Source: Cohnella algarum | Lineage (GTDB): Bacteria > Bacillota > Bacilli > Paenibacillales > Paenibacillaceae | NCBI RefSeq assembly: GCF_016937515.1 | Contig: NZ_JAFHKM010000002.1 | Coordinates: 5,265,001-5,329,000, forward strand | Length of the DNA stretch: 64,000 bases | Reading direction: 5' to 3' | Shown: positions 34,369-43,844 of the stretch, piece after piece | Layout: every line of letters starts with the position of its first letter | Numbering within the stretch: position 1 is the first letter of the stretch | Position numbers and translations under genes: made by a program | Notes under the pieces: generated by a model | Told to the model about the DNA's origin: nothing | Databases searched by the model: none | Seen by the model: the letters and a program-made list of their open reading frames with translations, nothing else

Positions 34369-34401
34369 TTTAACACACCTGCCAAAACGAACTCTAGGTT
34401 T

Positions 34402-34603
34402 GGAATTGGAAAGGGAACTTTGGCAGAAGCTACAAAACCGGATGTCCCCATAAAGCTAATAGCCGTAGATGACATCGGGGCAAGAAGGTTACGAAGTAGA
34501 TTTTCCGACATTGCGCAACCTTCACCCCGGACTTATGAATTTCGACACTTGGCTGGAGAAGAAGGGCAAAGCGATGTTCGAAGTCCTTTTCGTGGACGAC
34601 TGA
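34402..34603 (+). pseudogene. Internally deleted NmrA-like NAD(P)-binding oxidoreductase remnant
   Basis: One frame gives LAEATKPDVPIKLIAVDDIG, the late-middle motif of NmrA-like proteins. After a frame change it gives GYEVDFPTLRNLHPGLMNFD followed by TWLEKKGKAMF and a stop, which is the family C-terminus. About 70 residues between them and the whole Rossmann N-terminus are missing. HxlR and NmrA-like genes are often neighbours. The remaining sequence between 34604 and 34668 shows nothing. Confidence 0.6.
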
Positions 34604-34668
34604 GCGAACGGGATAGCCAAGACAAGCGATTCATTTCACGATCCGGCTCGAAAGAATATCGAAAGATG

Positions 34669-34702
34669 AAAAAAAGGACGGCGCGACTCGCTCGCGCCGC
34701 CC
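34669..34702 (-). terminator. Intrinsic terminator after lutR
   Basis: A GC-rich stem of about 11 bp (34676-34702) is followed by TTTTTTT on the minus strand, 26 bases after the lutR stop. Confidence 0.75.
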
Positions 34703-34728
34703 GACCGGACAAAAGTTGCGCTGCCCGG

Positions 34729-35448
34729 TCACACATATTTGGTCAAAATGCTCTCCACATGCTCCAGATGCAAGCGCATCGATTCCCCCGCCGCGGCGGC
34801 ATCGCGGCGTGCGACGGCATCGTAGATTGCCGAGTGCTCGCGGAACAGCCGTTCGGCGACGGAGCGGTTGGCGTAAAGCTCGACGCGCCGGATTTCCCGA
34901 ATCGCCTGCTCCAATTGGCCCGTGATCGACTCGAACAGACGCAGCAAGATGCTGTTGTGCGCCGCCCCCGCCAGCGCCAGGTGGAATTGCAAATCGGTTC
35001 GCTCGCCATCGAGGTCGTCGCCGATCGTCTGTTCCATCTCGCGCACGATGGCCGACAATTGCCGCAAATCGGCATCCGTACGCTTGTCCGCGGCGAGCCG
35101 GGCGTTGGAGACTTCCAGCGACTGGCGCGCCTCCAGCAGCTCGAGGAGCGTGGAGCGGTTCAGGCGAAGCGAATCGAGCTCGGGCAGCCGGATGTCCGAA
35201 GACGCGGCGGACAAGCGGCTGCTGATGACGCGACAGCCTCCTCCCTGCCGGATTTCGATCAGCCCCATCGCTTTAAGCGCGCTCAATGCTTCCCGGGTCG
35301 TCGAGCGGCCGACGCCGAAGCGCTCCGACATCTCCTTGGTGGAAGGCAGCTTGTCTCCGATCTTCAGCTTGCCTTCGAGAATCTGGTTTTTGAGCTGCTC
35401 CGTAATCTCTTCATAGTGGTTGCGCTTGGTGAGCGGAGTGACTTCCAC
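34729..35448 (-). CDS. lutR: GntR/FadR-family regulator of lactate utilisation (LutR-like)
   Basis: This 239-residue protein has an N-terminal GntR winged helix (KLPSTKEMSERFGVGRSTTR, EALSALKAMGLIEIRQGGG) and a C-terminal FCD domain. The start is a GTG at 35448 with GGGAGGG upstream. It is the last gene of a lutABC-lutR cluster. A TTGTCAGACAA operator typical of FadR/LldR-type regulators lies in the lutA promoter, so autoregulation with release by lactate is expected. Confidence 0.82.
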   Translation of the reverse strand: MEVTPLTKRNHYEEITEQLKNQILEGKLKIGDKLPSTKEMSERFGVGRSTTREALSALKAMGLIEIRQGGGCRVISSRLSAASSDIRLPELDSLRLNRSTLLELLEARQSLEVSNARLAADKRTDADLRQLSAIVREMEQTIGDDLDGERTDLQFHLALAGAAHNSILLRLFESITGQLEQAIREIRRVELYANRSVAERLFREHSAIYDAVARRDAAAAGESMRLHLEHVESILTKYV

Positions 35449-35497
35449 CGGCGGCGACCCTCCCTTTCCCGCGAGAATTCAATTTTCGTGCGATCGA

Positions 35498-36223
35498 TCA
35501 GCCTACGATCAACGCATAAACGATGCCCGGGCCGTGAACCCCGATCGTCAAGTCGTTTTCGATATCCGACGAACGGCTCGGCCCGGAAATGAAATGAATG
35601 CCGGCCGGCAGGTTTTCCCGTCCCGCCCGGTCGAACTCGACCAGAATTTCGCCCAGTCTCGTTTTCAACCGCTCCGCCGGGATGACGATCATCAAGACGG
35701 TCGGCAGCAGCGACACCGAGCGGCCCTTATCCTTCGACGACAGCACGGTGACCGAACCGGTATAGGCCGCCGCGTAGTCGGCCATGACGACCCCGAAGTC
35801 CGCTTCGGCCGAGCGCGCCTTCCAGTGCGTCTCCGAATCGGTATTCCAAACGGAGACGACGGCGTCCGGGAGCGCCTCTTCGAGATGAAGCGAGGCGAGC
35901 TCCGGCTCGTTCTGGCGCACGATATAGCGCGCCCCCATTTCGGATGCTTTCGCCGCGATGAAAGCGCGGGCGTCGTCCATTCCGGCGAGCCGGGCCACAT
36001 GCCCGCCCACGCTGCGCCAGTTCTCGGAAAATCGCTCGATCCGCTCATCCAGGCTCCATTCGAATTCGTTCCAGAAGTCCGGAGCTCCGCGGAACGGGTG
36101 CTTCGGAGCTTCCGTCACGCGCGGTCGCTTCAGCTTCTGCGCGATTCCGTTCATGAACGCTTCCTGCTTGGCGCGGGACTCCGCTTCGAGCCTGGCCAGC
36201 CATTCTTTATCGGTCTCAGCCAT
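35498..36223 (-). CDS. lutC: Lactate utilisation protein C (LutC, LUD domain)
   Basis: This 241-residue protein has an LUD domain in its C-terminal half (SETHWKARSAEADFGVVMAD, then YAAAYTGSV) and a C-terminal FISGPSRSSDIE and DLTIGVHGP. LutABC together oxidise L-lactate to pyruvate. The start overlaps lutB by 8 nt. Confidence 0.88.
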   Translation of the reverse strand: MAETDKEWLARLEAESRAKQEAFMNGIAQKLKRPRVTEAPKHPFRGAPDFWNEFEWSLDERIERFSENWRSVGGHVARLAGMDDARAFIAAKASEMGARYIVRQNEPELASLHLEEALPDAVVSVWNTDSETHWKARSAEADFGVVMADYAAAYTGSVTVLSSKDKGRSVSLLPTVLMIVIPAERLKTRLGEILVEFDRAGRENLPAGIHFISGPSRSSDIENDLTIGVHGPGIVYALIVG

Positions 36224-37739
36224 GTCCGTGCCCCCCTTTGCCGTGTTCGCGCTCCTTGACGATCCGTTCCATCCGGCTGCGCATTTCCGGATTCATTTCC
36301 TTCAAGCCGCTGCGAATTTCCTCGTCCAGCGTCGCGAAGCGCTGCCGGAACGATTGCTTGGGCAGGCTCGGCGTCACCCGGTACGAGTTCCATCCCTTCA
36401 GCGGACCGAGCTTCGTCCGGATGCTGCCGTCCCGCACGACCAGCTTCTGGCCGAGCTTGCCCATGCCGAGCACGGCGCGGAACCGCTTGGCGTTGCCCAT
36501 CACCTGCGCAAAGCCCTTCATGCCGGCGCTTTCCAGCTTGTTGCCGTGACCGCTCTCGACTTTGCGGCGACGCAGGTAGATAAGCATTTCGTGGAGCGGA
36601 ATTTTGACGGGACACGCTTCGTAGCAGGCGCCGCACAAGCTCGAGGCGTTCGCGATGTCGTCCCATTCGGCGACGTTTTTGTTCAATGCCGGCGTCAGCA
36701 CGGCGCCGATCGGCCCGCTGTACGTTCCGCCGTAAGCGTGGCCGCCGATGTGCCGGTATACCGGGCAGGCATTGAGGCACGCCCCGCAGCGGATGCAGTT
36801 GAGCAGCTCCTGGAATTCGGGATCGCCGAGCTGCAGCGAGCGGCCGTTGTCCACGATAATGATGTGCATTTCGTCCGGGCCGTCCGCATCCGCCTCGCGG
36901 CGCGGGCCGGTAATGCCGGACATGTACATCGTCAGCTTTTGGCCGGTTGCGGAACGGGGCAAAAGCGTCGCCATCACTTCGAGGTCCCGGAAGGAAGGGA
37001 TAATCCGTTCCATGCCCATGAGCGTGATTTGCGTCTTCGGCAGCGTCGTGACCATGCGCGCGTTGCCCTCGTTCTCGAACAGCACCATCGAACCGGTCTC
37101 GGCGATCGCGAAGTTGCAGCCGGTCATGCCGATATCCGCCTCGAGAAAGCTTTCGCGCAGCTTTTTGCGCACGAAGCCGGCGAGCACGGTCGTGTCCGCC
37201 TCCAGCTTCTCCCCCGCCACCTCGGAGAGCAGATCGGCGATCTGGTGACGGTTTTTGTGAATGGCGGGAATGACGATGTGGGACGGCGTTTCGCCGGCCA
37301 GTTGGATGATATACTCGCCGAGGTCCGTCTCGATCGCTTCGACGCCGATTTTCTCGAGCGCATGGTTCAGATGCAGTTCCTCGGATACCATCGATTTCGA
37401 TTTGACGACCGTTTTGGCCTTTTTGCGCTCGGCGATGTCCAGGGCGATGCGGACGGCGTCCGCGCCCGTTTCCGCGAAATGCACGTGCACCCCGTTGGCC
37501 CGGGCATTATTGACGAACATATTCAAATAGTAATCCAGGTGAGCGATCGTATGCAAACGGATCTGCCGTCCGCGTTCCCGCCACTCGTCCCAATTGCCGT
37601 GATCGGCGGAGGCGTTCTTCTTCCCGTTGCGAAGCCGTTCGGTCGTAAATTTGACCGCCTTGCGCAAAAATTCGTCGTTCAGCGCAAGCTCCGCCCTTGC
37701 CTTGACCGTTTTCGGTTGCGATGCCGTCGCATGGCTCAT
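36216..37739 (-). CDS. lutB: Lactate utilisation iron-sulfur protein B (LutB)
   Basis: This protein of about 507 residues has an N-terminal LUD region (FVNNARANGVHVHFAETGAD, KTVVKSKSMVSEE) and two 4Fe-4S motifs, CIRCGACLNACPVY and SLCGACYEACPV. The ATG at 37739 overlaps the lutA stop as ATGA, so an upstream start at 37835 is rejected. It probably carries electrons from lactate oxidation with LutA and LutC. Confidence 0.88.
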   Translation of the reverse strand: MSHATASQPKTVKARAELALNDEFLRKAVKFTTERLRNGKKNASADHGNWDEWRERGRQIRLHTIAHLDYYLNMFVNNARANGVHVHFAETGADAVRIALDIAERKKAKTVVKSKSMVSEELHLNHALEKIGVEAIETDLGEYIIQLAGETPSHIVIPAIHKNRHQIADLLSEVAGEKLEADTTVLAGFVRKKLRESFLEADIGMTGCNFAIAETGSMVLFENEGNARMVTTLPKTQITLMGMERIIPSFRDLEVMATLLPRSATGQKLTMYMSGITGPRREADADGPDEMHIIIVDNGRSLQLGDPEFQELLNCIRCGACLNACPVYRHIGGHAYGGTYSGPIGAVLTPALNKNVAEWDDIANASSLCGACYEACPVKIPLHEMLIYLRRRKVESGHGNKLESAGMKGFAQVMGNAKRFRAVLGMGKLGQKLVVRDGSIRTKLGPLKGWNSYRVTPSLPKQSFRQRFATLDEEIRSGLKEMNPEMRSRMERIVKEREHGKGGHGHG

Positions 37740-38463
37740 ATGAGGTTCGCTCCTTCCGCGAGAAGTTCCGCCAGATGCATGACCCGCACCGGTTCGTTGC
37801 GGTAACGCAAGTTGCCGGCGATATTCAGCAAGCAAGCCATATCGAGGCCGACCAGCACTTCGGCTTCCGTCTCTTTCACGTGGTCGACCTTCTCCGACAC
37901 CATCGCTCCGGATATGTCCGCCATTTTCACGGCGAACGTCCCCCGAAGCCGCAGCAGTCCTCGGCGAACGGCAGCGGGACGAATTCGAGCCCTTTGACGT
38001 TTTTCATCAATTCCATCGGTTCGTCCTTGATGCCGAGCAACCGGCTGCCGTGACAGGAGGGATGGTACGTAACCTTGCGCGGGAATTCGGCCCCGACGTC
38101 GGTCACGCCCAGCACCTGCACGAGAAATTGCGTGAATTCGTACGATTTGCTTTGCAGCTTTCGCGAGCGCTCCAGCATGACCGGATCGTTCTCGAACAAT
38201 TTCGGATAATGATGGATCATGCCGGTACAGGAGCCGGACGGAGCGATGACGAAATCGCTGTCCTCGAATGCGTCGAGAATCGTCCGCGCCGAAGCCCGCG
38301 CTTCGTCCCAATAGCCGCTGTTGAAAGCGGGTTGGCCGCAGCAGGTTTGAATCGTCGGGAATTCGAGCCTTACGCCGTGCTGCGCAAGCACCCGAACCAT
38401 CGCTTCCCCGACCCGCGGATAGATGGCGTCGCTCAGGCAAGTGATGAACATGGAAACTTTCAT
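37736..38463 (-). pseudogene. lutA: Lactate utilisation protein A gene (LutA) with one frameshift
   Basis: From 38463 the frame gives MKVSMFITCLSDAIYP and the CCG-type motifs QTCCGQPAFNSGY, SCTGMIHHYP, HPSCHGSRLLG and EDCCGFGG, then stops at 37927. The next frame continues TFAVKMADISGAMVSEKVDH to 37736. One G is missing from a G6 run (five are present) at about 37943. The corrected protein would have the usual LutA length of about 240 residues, and everything else in the operon is intact. A sequencing error is as likely as a real mutation. GGGGAG lies 9 nt before the ATG. Confidence 0.78.
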
Positions 38464-38497
38464 GTCAGTCGCGCTCCCCATTTGTTTTTATAGTCTT

Positions 38498-38526
38498 ATT
38501 ATCAGGTTGTCAGACAACTTTGGCAA
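38498..38526 (-). promoter_or_regulatory. lut promoter with FadR/LutR-type operator
   Basis: On the minus strand, TTGCCA (38521-38526), a 17-nt spacer and GATAAT (38498-38503). The spacer holds TTGTCAGACAA (38507-38517), which has the TnGTnnnACnA form of FadR-family sites. Confidence 0.65.
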
Positions 38527-38611
38527 GCAAAATTTTCGCGCGCAAAGTTTGACGCCCGTTAACAAACAACCTTTATAATAAGAAAATAGCGCTGAAGGAG
38601 GCGAGCAAGAC

Positions 38612-39193
38612 ATGAAAAAAATTGCGGTATTTTGCGGGTCGAGCATGGGCGCGTCCGAAGCATACGCGAGCGGCGCCCAGGAGCTTGGCAAGGAGCTGGC
38701 CCGGCGCGGGCTCTCGCTCGTATACGGCGGCGCGAACGTCGGCTTGATGGGCGCCGTCGCCAATTCCGTGCTTTCGGAAGGCGGAGAGGCGATCGGCATT
38801 TTGCCCGGATTTCTAAAAAATCGGGAAATCGCCCATCCCCTGCTGTCCGAGCTCGTCATCGTCGATTCCATGCACGAACGGAAGGCCAAAATGGCCGAAC
38901 TCGCGGACGGGTTTATCGTATTGCCCGGCGGCGCGGGTACGATGGACGAATTTTTCGAAATTTTCACGTGGCTCCAGCTCGGCCTGCACGCCAAGCCTTG
39001 CGGGCTGCTTAACGTCAACCGGTATTTCGATCCTCTGATCGCCCTGATCGCTCATATGGCGGACGAGAACTTTTTGCAGGAAAAATACCGCACCGCCGTT
39101 CTGGTCGACGAAGATCCGGGCGAGCTGCTGAACCGGTTCGCGACCTATGGGGCGCCGGACGTCAAAACGTACGATTTGGCCCGGCGCGCTTGA
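38612..39193 (+). CDS. LOG-family (TIGR00730) nucleoside monophosphate phosphoribohydrolase
   Basis: This 193-residue protein has the LOG signature PGGAGTMDEFFE (about residues 108-119) and an N-terminal CGSSMGASEAYASGAQELG Rossmann-like start. LOG proteins release cytokinin-type bases or hydrolyse AMP-like nucleotides; the bacterial role is mostly unknown. AAGGAGG precedes the ATG. It is divergent from lutA. Confidence 0.87.
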   Translation: MKKIAVFCGSSMGASEAYASGAQELGKELARRGLSLVYGGANVGLMGAVANSVLSEGGEAIGILPGFLKNREIAHPLLSELVIVDSMHERKAKMAELADGFIVLPGGAGTMDEFFEIFTWLQLGLHAKPCGLLNVNRYFDPLIALIAHMADENFLQEKYRTAVLVDEDPGELLNRFATYGAPDVKTYDLARRA

Positions 39194-39210
39194 CTTGACG
39201 ATTCAGGACG

Positions 39211-40035
39211 TCATCCTGCCGGCCGCGGGATGGCGAACACGTCCGGACTGAACCCCGCATGCTGCTTGAACTGCTTGACGAAGACGGCCAGGTCGGCATA
39301 GCCGACGCTTTGCGCGGCTTCGCTTATGCTGCATCCGGTCGTGGCGAGCAGCTCTTCGGCCCGTTTGATGCGTCTTTGCACCAGAAAATCCGTCGGCTTT
39401 ACGCCGGCATATTGCTGAAACAGCCTGGAAAACTCCTTCGTCCTCATGCCGTGAAGGCTTGCCAAATCGTTCAGGGTGAACGGCTCGCCGTAACGATCCC
39501 GGATAAATTGAATCGCCTGTTCCATCATGCTGCGGTTCTCCCGGTCTTCTTTCAGCCGGTTGCCGTTGATCAGCTCTTGCAGGATGCTGTAAAACAGCTC
39601 CTTCGACCGGAAGGCTGCCGCCGGCCCCGGGATTCCCGCCGTATGATGCAGCTTGCGAAGCAGATCGACGAGCCTCGCGTTCGTCCCCGTCTCGATCGGA
39701 AACGGCGTTTCCGCAAGCGATTTGTCCCGGGATTTATCGTCCCGGTTCGAATAGTAGACGGCGCAATATTCGAAATCCATCGACCGGGTGCACAGATCGA
39801 CGCTTGTCTTGTTGGACAGGTGGACGGTCTTGCCCGGATGGAGCTCGAAACAAGCCCCTTGCGCGTAAAGTTCCGCCTCTCCCCGCAGCGTGAAAAGGAA
39901 AAAAGACCCCGAACCGGGACGTCCCCGCAGCTCGCTGCAGTGTTTGTCCGCCGGAAGAACGTGCTTGTACACGCCGTCGATGTCGATCGAAGCCCGGGTA
40001 AACCGCGCGGCCAACTCATTCCAATCGTTTGCCAT
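39211..40035 (-). CDS. AraC-family regulator under a Fur box (Btr-like)
   Basis: This 274-residue protein has an N-terminal sensing region and a C-terminal AraC domain (FTLNDLASLHGMRTKEFSRL and ISEAAQSVGYADLAVFVKQF). The promoter contains a Fur box (40083-40097). This recalls Btr of B. subtilis, an iron-repressed AraC activator of siderophore uptake. The FecBCD-type importer 9 kb away is a possible target. Confidence 0.82.
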   Translation of the reverse strand: MANDWNELAARFTRASIDIDGVYKHVLPADKHCSELRGRPGSGSFFLFTLRGEAELYAQGACFELHPGKTVHLSNKTSVDLCTRSMDFEYCAVYYSNRDDKSRDKSLAETPFPIETGTNARLVDLLRKLHHTAGIPGPAAAFRSKELFYSILQELINGNRLKEDRENRSMMEQAIQFIRDRYGEPFTLNDLASLHGMRTKEFSRLFQQYAGVKPTDFLVQRRIKRAEELLATTGCSISEAAQSVGYADLAVFVKQFKQHAGFSPDVFAIPRPAG

Positions 40036-40074
40036 TATGTAAATTCACCTCTTATGCTCGTTTGTCGTATCCCT

Positions 40075-40104
40075 ATAATAAATGATAATGATTCTCATTG
40101 TCAA
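40075..40104 (-). promoter_or_regulatory. Fur-box promoter of the AraC regulator
   Basis: On the minus strand, TTGACA (40099-40104), an 18-nt spacer and TATTAT (40075-40080). The plus-strand TGATAATGATTCTCA (40083-40097) matches the Fur box in 13 of 14 defined bases and lies in the spacer. Confidence 0.7.
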
Positions 40105-40159
40105 ATAAAATCGCTCGGATTTTCCCTCGTTTTTTTCGCGCAGCGCATCCGCAAACGGC

Positions 40160-40194
40160 AAAAAGACGCTCCCGCACATCGATGTGCGAGAGCG
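40160..40194 (-). terminator. Intrinsic terminator of the rhamnose operon
   Basis: CGCTC, CGCACAT and their complements form a nearly perfect stem (40167-40194) followed by TTTTT on the minus strand, 28 nt after the DeoR gene. Confidence 0.8.
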
Positions 40195-40221
40195 CCGCCG
40201 CGCTTGCCGGATGAACCGCTG

Positions 40222-40986
40222 CTATACCGTTTTCACCGATATTCCTCGATCGGTTATCATCTGCTGCATGTCTTTCGGCATTCGGCGGTCGGTAACGATC
40301 GAAGCGATCGCATCCAAATCCGCGACGTGGGCGAACGCCTGGCTGCCGAACTTGCTGGAATCGGCCAGCAAAATCACTTCGTCTGCCATGCCGATCATTT
40401 TGCTCTTGATCCTCGCCTGCAGTTCGTTCGATTCGCTGACGCCGCGTTCCAGATGGACGCCCTTGCACGACAAAAACGCCTTGCCTACGTGATAGGCGTC
40501 GAGAGAACGCTCCGCAAGCGGACCGACATACGAAAGCGAGCCGTGCGCAAGCTGCCCGCCGGTCGAAATGACGACGATCTTTTCCTTCGCCGCAAGCTCG
40601 AGGGCAACCTTGATCGAATTGGTCAGCACGGTCAGCGGAATATCCGGCAGCTGCGCCGCCATATACCATGCCGTAGAGCTGGCGTCGAGCAAAATCCGGT
40701 CCTTCGGACGGATCAACTCGATCGCCGCCTCGGCGATTCGTTTCTTCTCTTCCGCGTTCAGGATTTCCCGTTCCGCGTAAGGCACCTCCGGCGGCTGCTG
40801 CTGATCCTTGACGCTAACCGCTCCGCCGTGCGTGCGGCGCAATCGGCCGGCCAGCTCCAAGCGGTCCAAGTCCCGGCGAATCGTCTCCTCCGTCACTTGG
40901 CACAGCTCGCTCAGCTCGGCAACCCGGATGCTTCCTCGCTCGTTTACCAGCTGAACAATGTACTCGTAGCGTTCCGCGACCAGCAT
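40222..40986 (-). CDS. rhaR: DeoR-family regulator of the rhamnose operon
   Basis: This 254-residue protein has a DeoR helix-turn-helix (RVAELSELCQVTEETIRRDL DRLE) and a C-terminal sugar-phosphate-sensing domain (DRILLDASSTAWYMA, TGGQLAHGSLSYVGP). It ends the rhamnose operon, and the layout matches Bacillus yulB, which regulates rhamnose genes. Probable effector: rhamnulose-1-phosphate. Confidence 0.85.
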   Translation of the reverse strand: MLVAERYEYIVQLVNERGSIRVAELSELCQVTEETIRRDLDRLELAGRLRRTHGGAVSVKDQQQPPEVPYAEREILNAEEKKRIAEAAIELIRPKDRILLDASSTAWYMAAQLPDIPLTVLTNSIKVALELAAKEKIVVISTGGQLAHGSLSYVGPLAERSLDAYHVGKAFLSCKGVHLERGVSESNELQARIKSKMIGMADEVILLADSSKFGSQAFAHVADLDAIASIVTDRRMPKDMQQMITDRGISVKTV

Positions 40987-41030
40987 AGCCTACCTCTTTT
41001 CGTCCTCATTTCGTCGTTTCGATTCGCACG

Positions 41031-42512
41031 TCAATTCGCGCGCGCAAGTCCGGTCGCGCGCAAAAAGCGGCCGTACGCGTCTTCCCAATGCTCCCGTTGC
41101 TGCGGCTCGTACGTCGTCACCGGGAACGATTCGCGAATAACCTTCCGCGCCTCCCAAATGTCGGAAAACTGTCCTTGCGCGATCCACTGAACGGCCAGGT
41201 TGCCGATGGCGCTGCCTTCGGCCGGTCCCGCCCAGACGGGCTTGCCGATCGCGTTCGCGGACCATTGGCAGAGCAGCGCATTCTGGATGCCGCCGCCGAC
41301 CATGTGCAAGCCGTTGAACCGCTGGCCGCTCAGCCGCTCGGTCATCTCGAGCACGTACCGGTATTTCAGCGCCAGGCTTTCCAGAATGCAGCGAACGACG
41401 GCTCCCGCGTCCTCGGGCGCTTGCTGTCCGGTTTTCGCGCAGTAGGCGCGAATGCGTCCCGGCATGTCTCCCGGCGGGAGAAACGCGTCGTCGTCCGGAT
41501 CGATGAACGCCGCGAACGCCGGAGCCGCTCCCGCGAGCTGCACGAGCTCCGGGAACGAATAGGAAATGCCCGACCGCTCCCATTCCCGGCGCGTTTCGTT
41601 CAAAATCCACAGGCCCATGATGTTTTTGAGCAGCCGGTACGTGCCGCCGACGCCGCCCTCGTTCGTAAAATTCAGCTCCCGGGCCAGATCGTTTATGACG
41701 GGCTTCTCCACTTCCGTCCCCATCAGCGACCACGTTCCGCAACTGAGATACGCGAACGATCGGTCGAGCGCCGGAACCGCCGCGACGGCCGAGCCGGTAT
41801 CGTGCTCGGCGACCGCGTAAACCGGCACCGGCTCGATGCCGAGCTCCTCGCACAGCGAAGGCAGCAGCGAGCCGACCCGCGTTCCCGGCTGCACGATTTC
41901 GCCGAACCATTGTTCCGGCAGGCCGAGCTTGCCGATCAGCTCCCGGTCCCAATCGCCTTTCAGCGGATTGTACAGCTGCGTCGTCGTCGCGTTGGAAAAC
42001 TCGTTGAACCGCTCGCCGGTCAGGAAGTAGCGCAGCAGGTCCGGAATCATCAGGAAGCGCTTCGCTTCGCGCAGGATCGGGTTCTCGTCCCGCTTGAGCG
42101 CGAACAGCTGGAAAATCGAATTGAACGTTAAAAACTGAATTCCGGTCCGGTTGAAAATTTCGGCCGAAGGGATTTGCTCGAACAGCTGCTCCATCGCCCC
42201 TTCGGTGTGCCGGTCGCGGTAGTTGTACGGGTTGCCCAGCAATTCGCCGTTCGCGCCGATAAACCCGAAGTCGACCGCCCAGGTGTCGATGCCGAGACTT
42301 TGCAGGGCGATGCCCTTGTTTTTCGCTTTGAGCAGTCCCGTCTTCATCTCATGGTACAACCTAAGCACGTCCCAGTGCAAACGTCCCCCGACTTGCACGG
42401 GGTCGTTCGGGAAACGGTGCAACTCTTCCGTCTCGATCGAACGGTCGGTCAGCCGGCCGAGCAGCGCCCTGCCGCTGCTCGCGCCGAGATCATAGGCGAG
42501 TGTGCTCGTCAA
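41031..42512 (-). CDS. rhaB: Rhamnulokinase
   Basis: This 493-residue FGGY-family kinase has the N-terminal YDLGASSGRALLG, GIDTWAVDFGFI and the ATP-site pattern YLSCGTWSLMGTE and HMVGGGIQNALLCQ. It phosphorylates L-rhamnulose to rhamnulose-1-phosphate. It lies between rhaA and the DeoR regulator gene. Confidence 0.92.
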   Translation of the reverse strand: MTSTLAYDLGASSGRALLGRLTDRSIETEELHRFPNDPVQVGGRLHWDVLRLYHEMKTGLLKAKNKGIALQSLGIDTWAVDFGFIGANGELLGNPYNYRDRHTEGAMEQLFEQIPSAEIFNRTGIQFLTFNSIFQLFALKRDENPILREAKRFLMIPDLLRYFLTGERFNEFSNATTTQLYNPLKGDWDRELIGKLGLPEQWFGEIVQPGTRVGSLLPSLCEELGIEPVPVYAVAEHDTGSAVAAVPALDRSFAYLSCGTWSLMGTEVEKPVINDLARELNFTNEGGVGGTYRLLKNIMGLWILNETRREWERSGISYSFPELVQLAGAAPAFAAFIDPDDDAFLPPGDMPGRIRAYCAKTGQQAPEDAGAVVRCILESLALKYRYVLEMTERLSGQRFNGLHMVGGGIQNALLCQWSANAIGKPVWAGPAEGSAIGNLAVQWIAQGQFSDIWEARKVIRESFPVTTYEPQQREHWEDAYGRFLRATGLARAN

Positions 42513-42545
42513 CTGGCATCATCCTTGATTGAAAAGTACGTCCGA

Positions 42546-43802
42546 TTAGCGCTTGAGCAGCACTTCCTGCTCGTAGGCTTTGATTTCCGCAAGCCACTCC
42601 TCGCGAACCGGAACGCCCGATTTTTCGCAGTAGTAATCCCATACGGCGCCGAACGGATACGTCTTGAACTCCTCGGTCAGCGCGAGGCGCGTCGTGTAGT
42701 CGCCTTCGAGCTCCGCTTTTTTCAGCGCTTCGACCGGCTCCAGCATCGCGCGCAGCAGCGCCTTGATCGTGTTGCGGGTGCCGATGACCCAGGCGGCGAC
42801 GCGGTTGATGCTGGCATCGAAGAAATCGAGCCCGATGTGCGTTTTGCCGAGCAGATCGCCGCGAATCAGCTCCTTGCCGATATCCAGCAGCTCGTCGTCC
42901 AGCGTGACGACGTGGTCGCTGTCCCAGCGCACCGGGCGGCTGACGTGCAGCAGAATGCCTTCCGCGAACAGCGACAGCGCCGACAGCTTGTTCGAAATCA
43001 CTTCGGTCGGATGGAAATGGCCGGCGTCCAGGCAGATCAGCTTGTTATTCGTCAAGCCGTAGCCCATGTAAAACTCGTGAGAGCCGACGGTGTACGCTTC
43101 CGCGCCAAGGCCGAACACTTTGCTTTCGACCGCGTCGAGGTTGTGGGCAGGGTTCAGCTCCTCGGCGAACACTTCGTCCAGCGCATCCTTCAGGCGCTGC
43201 CGCGGCGCCAGGCGGTCCGCCGGCGTGTCTTTGTAGCCGTCCGGCACCCAGACGTTCGTGACGCACGTTTGGCCCAATTGCTCGCCGAAATAGGCTCCGA
43301 TTTTGCGCGAGGCCTTGCAGTGGTCGATCCAGAACTTGCGGATTTTCGGATCGGCGTGGCTCAGCGTAAAGCCGTCCTTCGAATTTTCGTGAGAGAAGCA
43401 GGTCGGGTTGAAGTCGAGGCCGAGGCCTTGCTCCTTCGCCCAGGTCACCCATTTTTCGAAATGCTTCGGCTCGAGTCGGTCCAGTTCGACCTTTTCGTCC
43501 GTATCCGCGTAAATCGCGTGAAGATTGACCTTGTGCTTGCCGGGAATCAAAGAGAACGCTTTCTCCAAATCGGCGCGAAGCTCCTCGGGCGTGCGGGCGG
43601 CTCCCGGATAGTTGCCGGTTACCGCGATGCCGCCGGTCAGCTCCTGATCCTTGTTCAAAAAACCGCGAACGTCGTCGCCTTGCCAGCAGTGCATGGAAAT
43701 TTTGATTTCGGAAAGCTTGGCGAGCGCCGCGTCCACGTCGATCCCGTGCTTGGCGTAAAGCTGTTTCGCCTCTTCGTAGCTTTTTTGTACGTTGGAAGAC
43801 AT
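42546..43802 (-). CDS. rhaA: L-rhamnose isomerase
   Basis: This 418-residue protein is the Mn-dependent isomerase Rha[14 protein letters not shown] near the N-terminus, [24 protein letters not shown] with metal ligands, and [10 protein letters not shown]. The length is as expected. It converts L-rhamnose to L-rhamnulose. Confidence 0.93.
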   Translation of the reverse strand: MSSNVQKSYEEAKQLYAKHGIDVDAALAKLSEIKISMHCWQGDDVRGFLNKDQELTGGIAVTGNYPGAARTPEELRADLEKAFSLIPGKHKVNLHAIYADTDEKVELDRLEPKHFEKWVTWAKEQGLGLDFNPTCFSHENSKDGFTLSHADPKIRKFWIDHCKASRKIGAYFGEQLGQTCVTNVWVPDGYKDTPADRLAPRQRLKDALDEVFAEELNPAHNLDAVESKVFGLGAEAYTVGSHEFYMGYGLTNNKLICLDAGHFHPTEVISNKLSALSLFAEGILLHVSRPVRWDSDHVVTLDDELLDIGKELIRGDLLGKTHIGLDFFDASINRVAAWVIGTRNTIKALLRAMLEPVEALKKAELEGDYTTRLALTEEFKTYPFGAVWDYYCEKSGVPVREEWLAEIKAYEQEVLLKR

Positions 43803-43844
43803 CGAATTACTCCCTTCGGGCGAGCCCCTTAGTCTGACCTCGAA

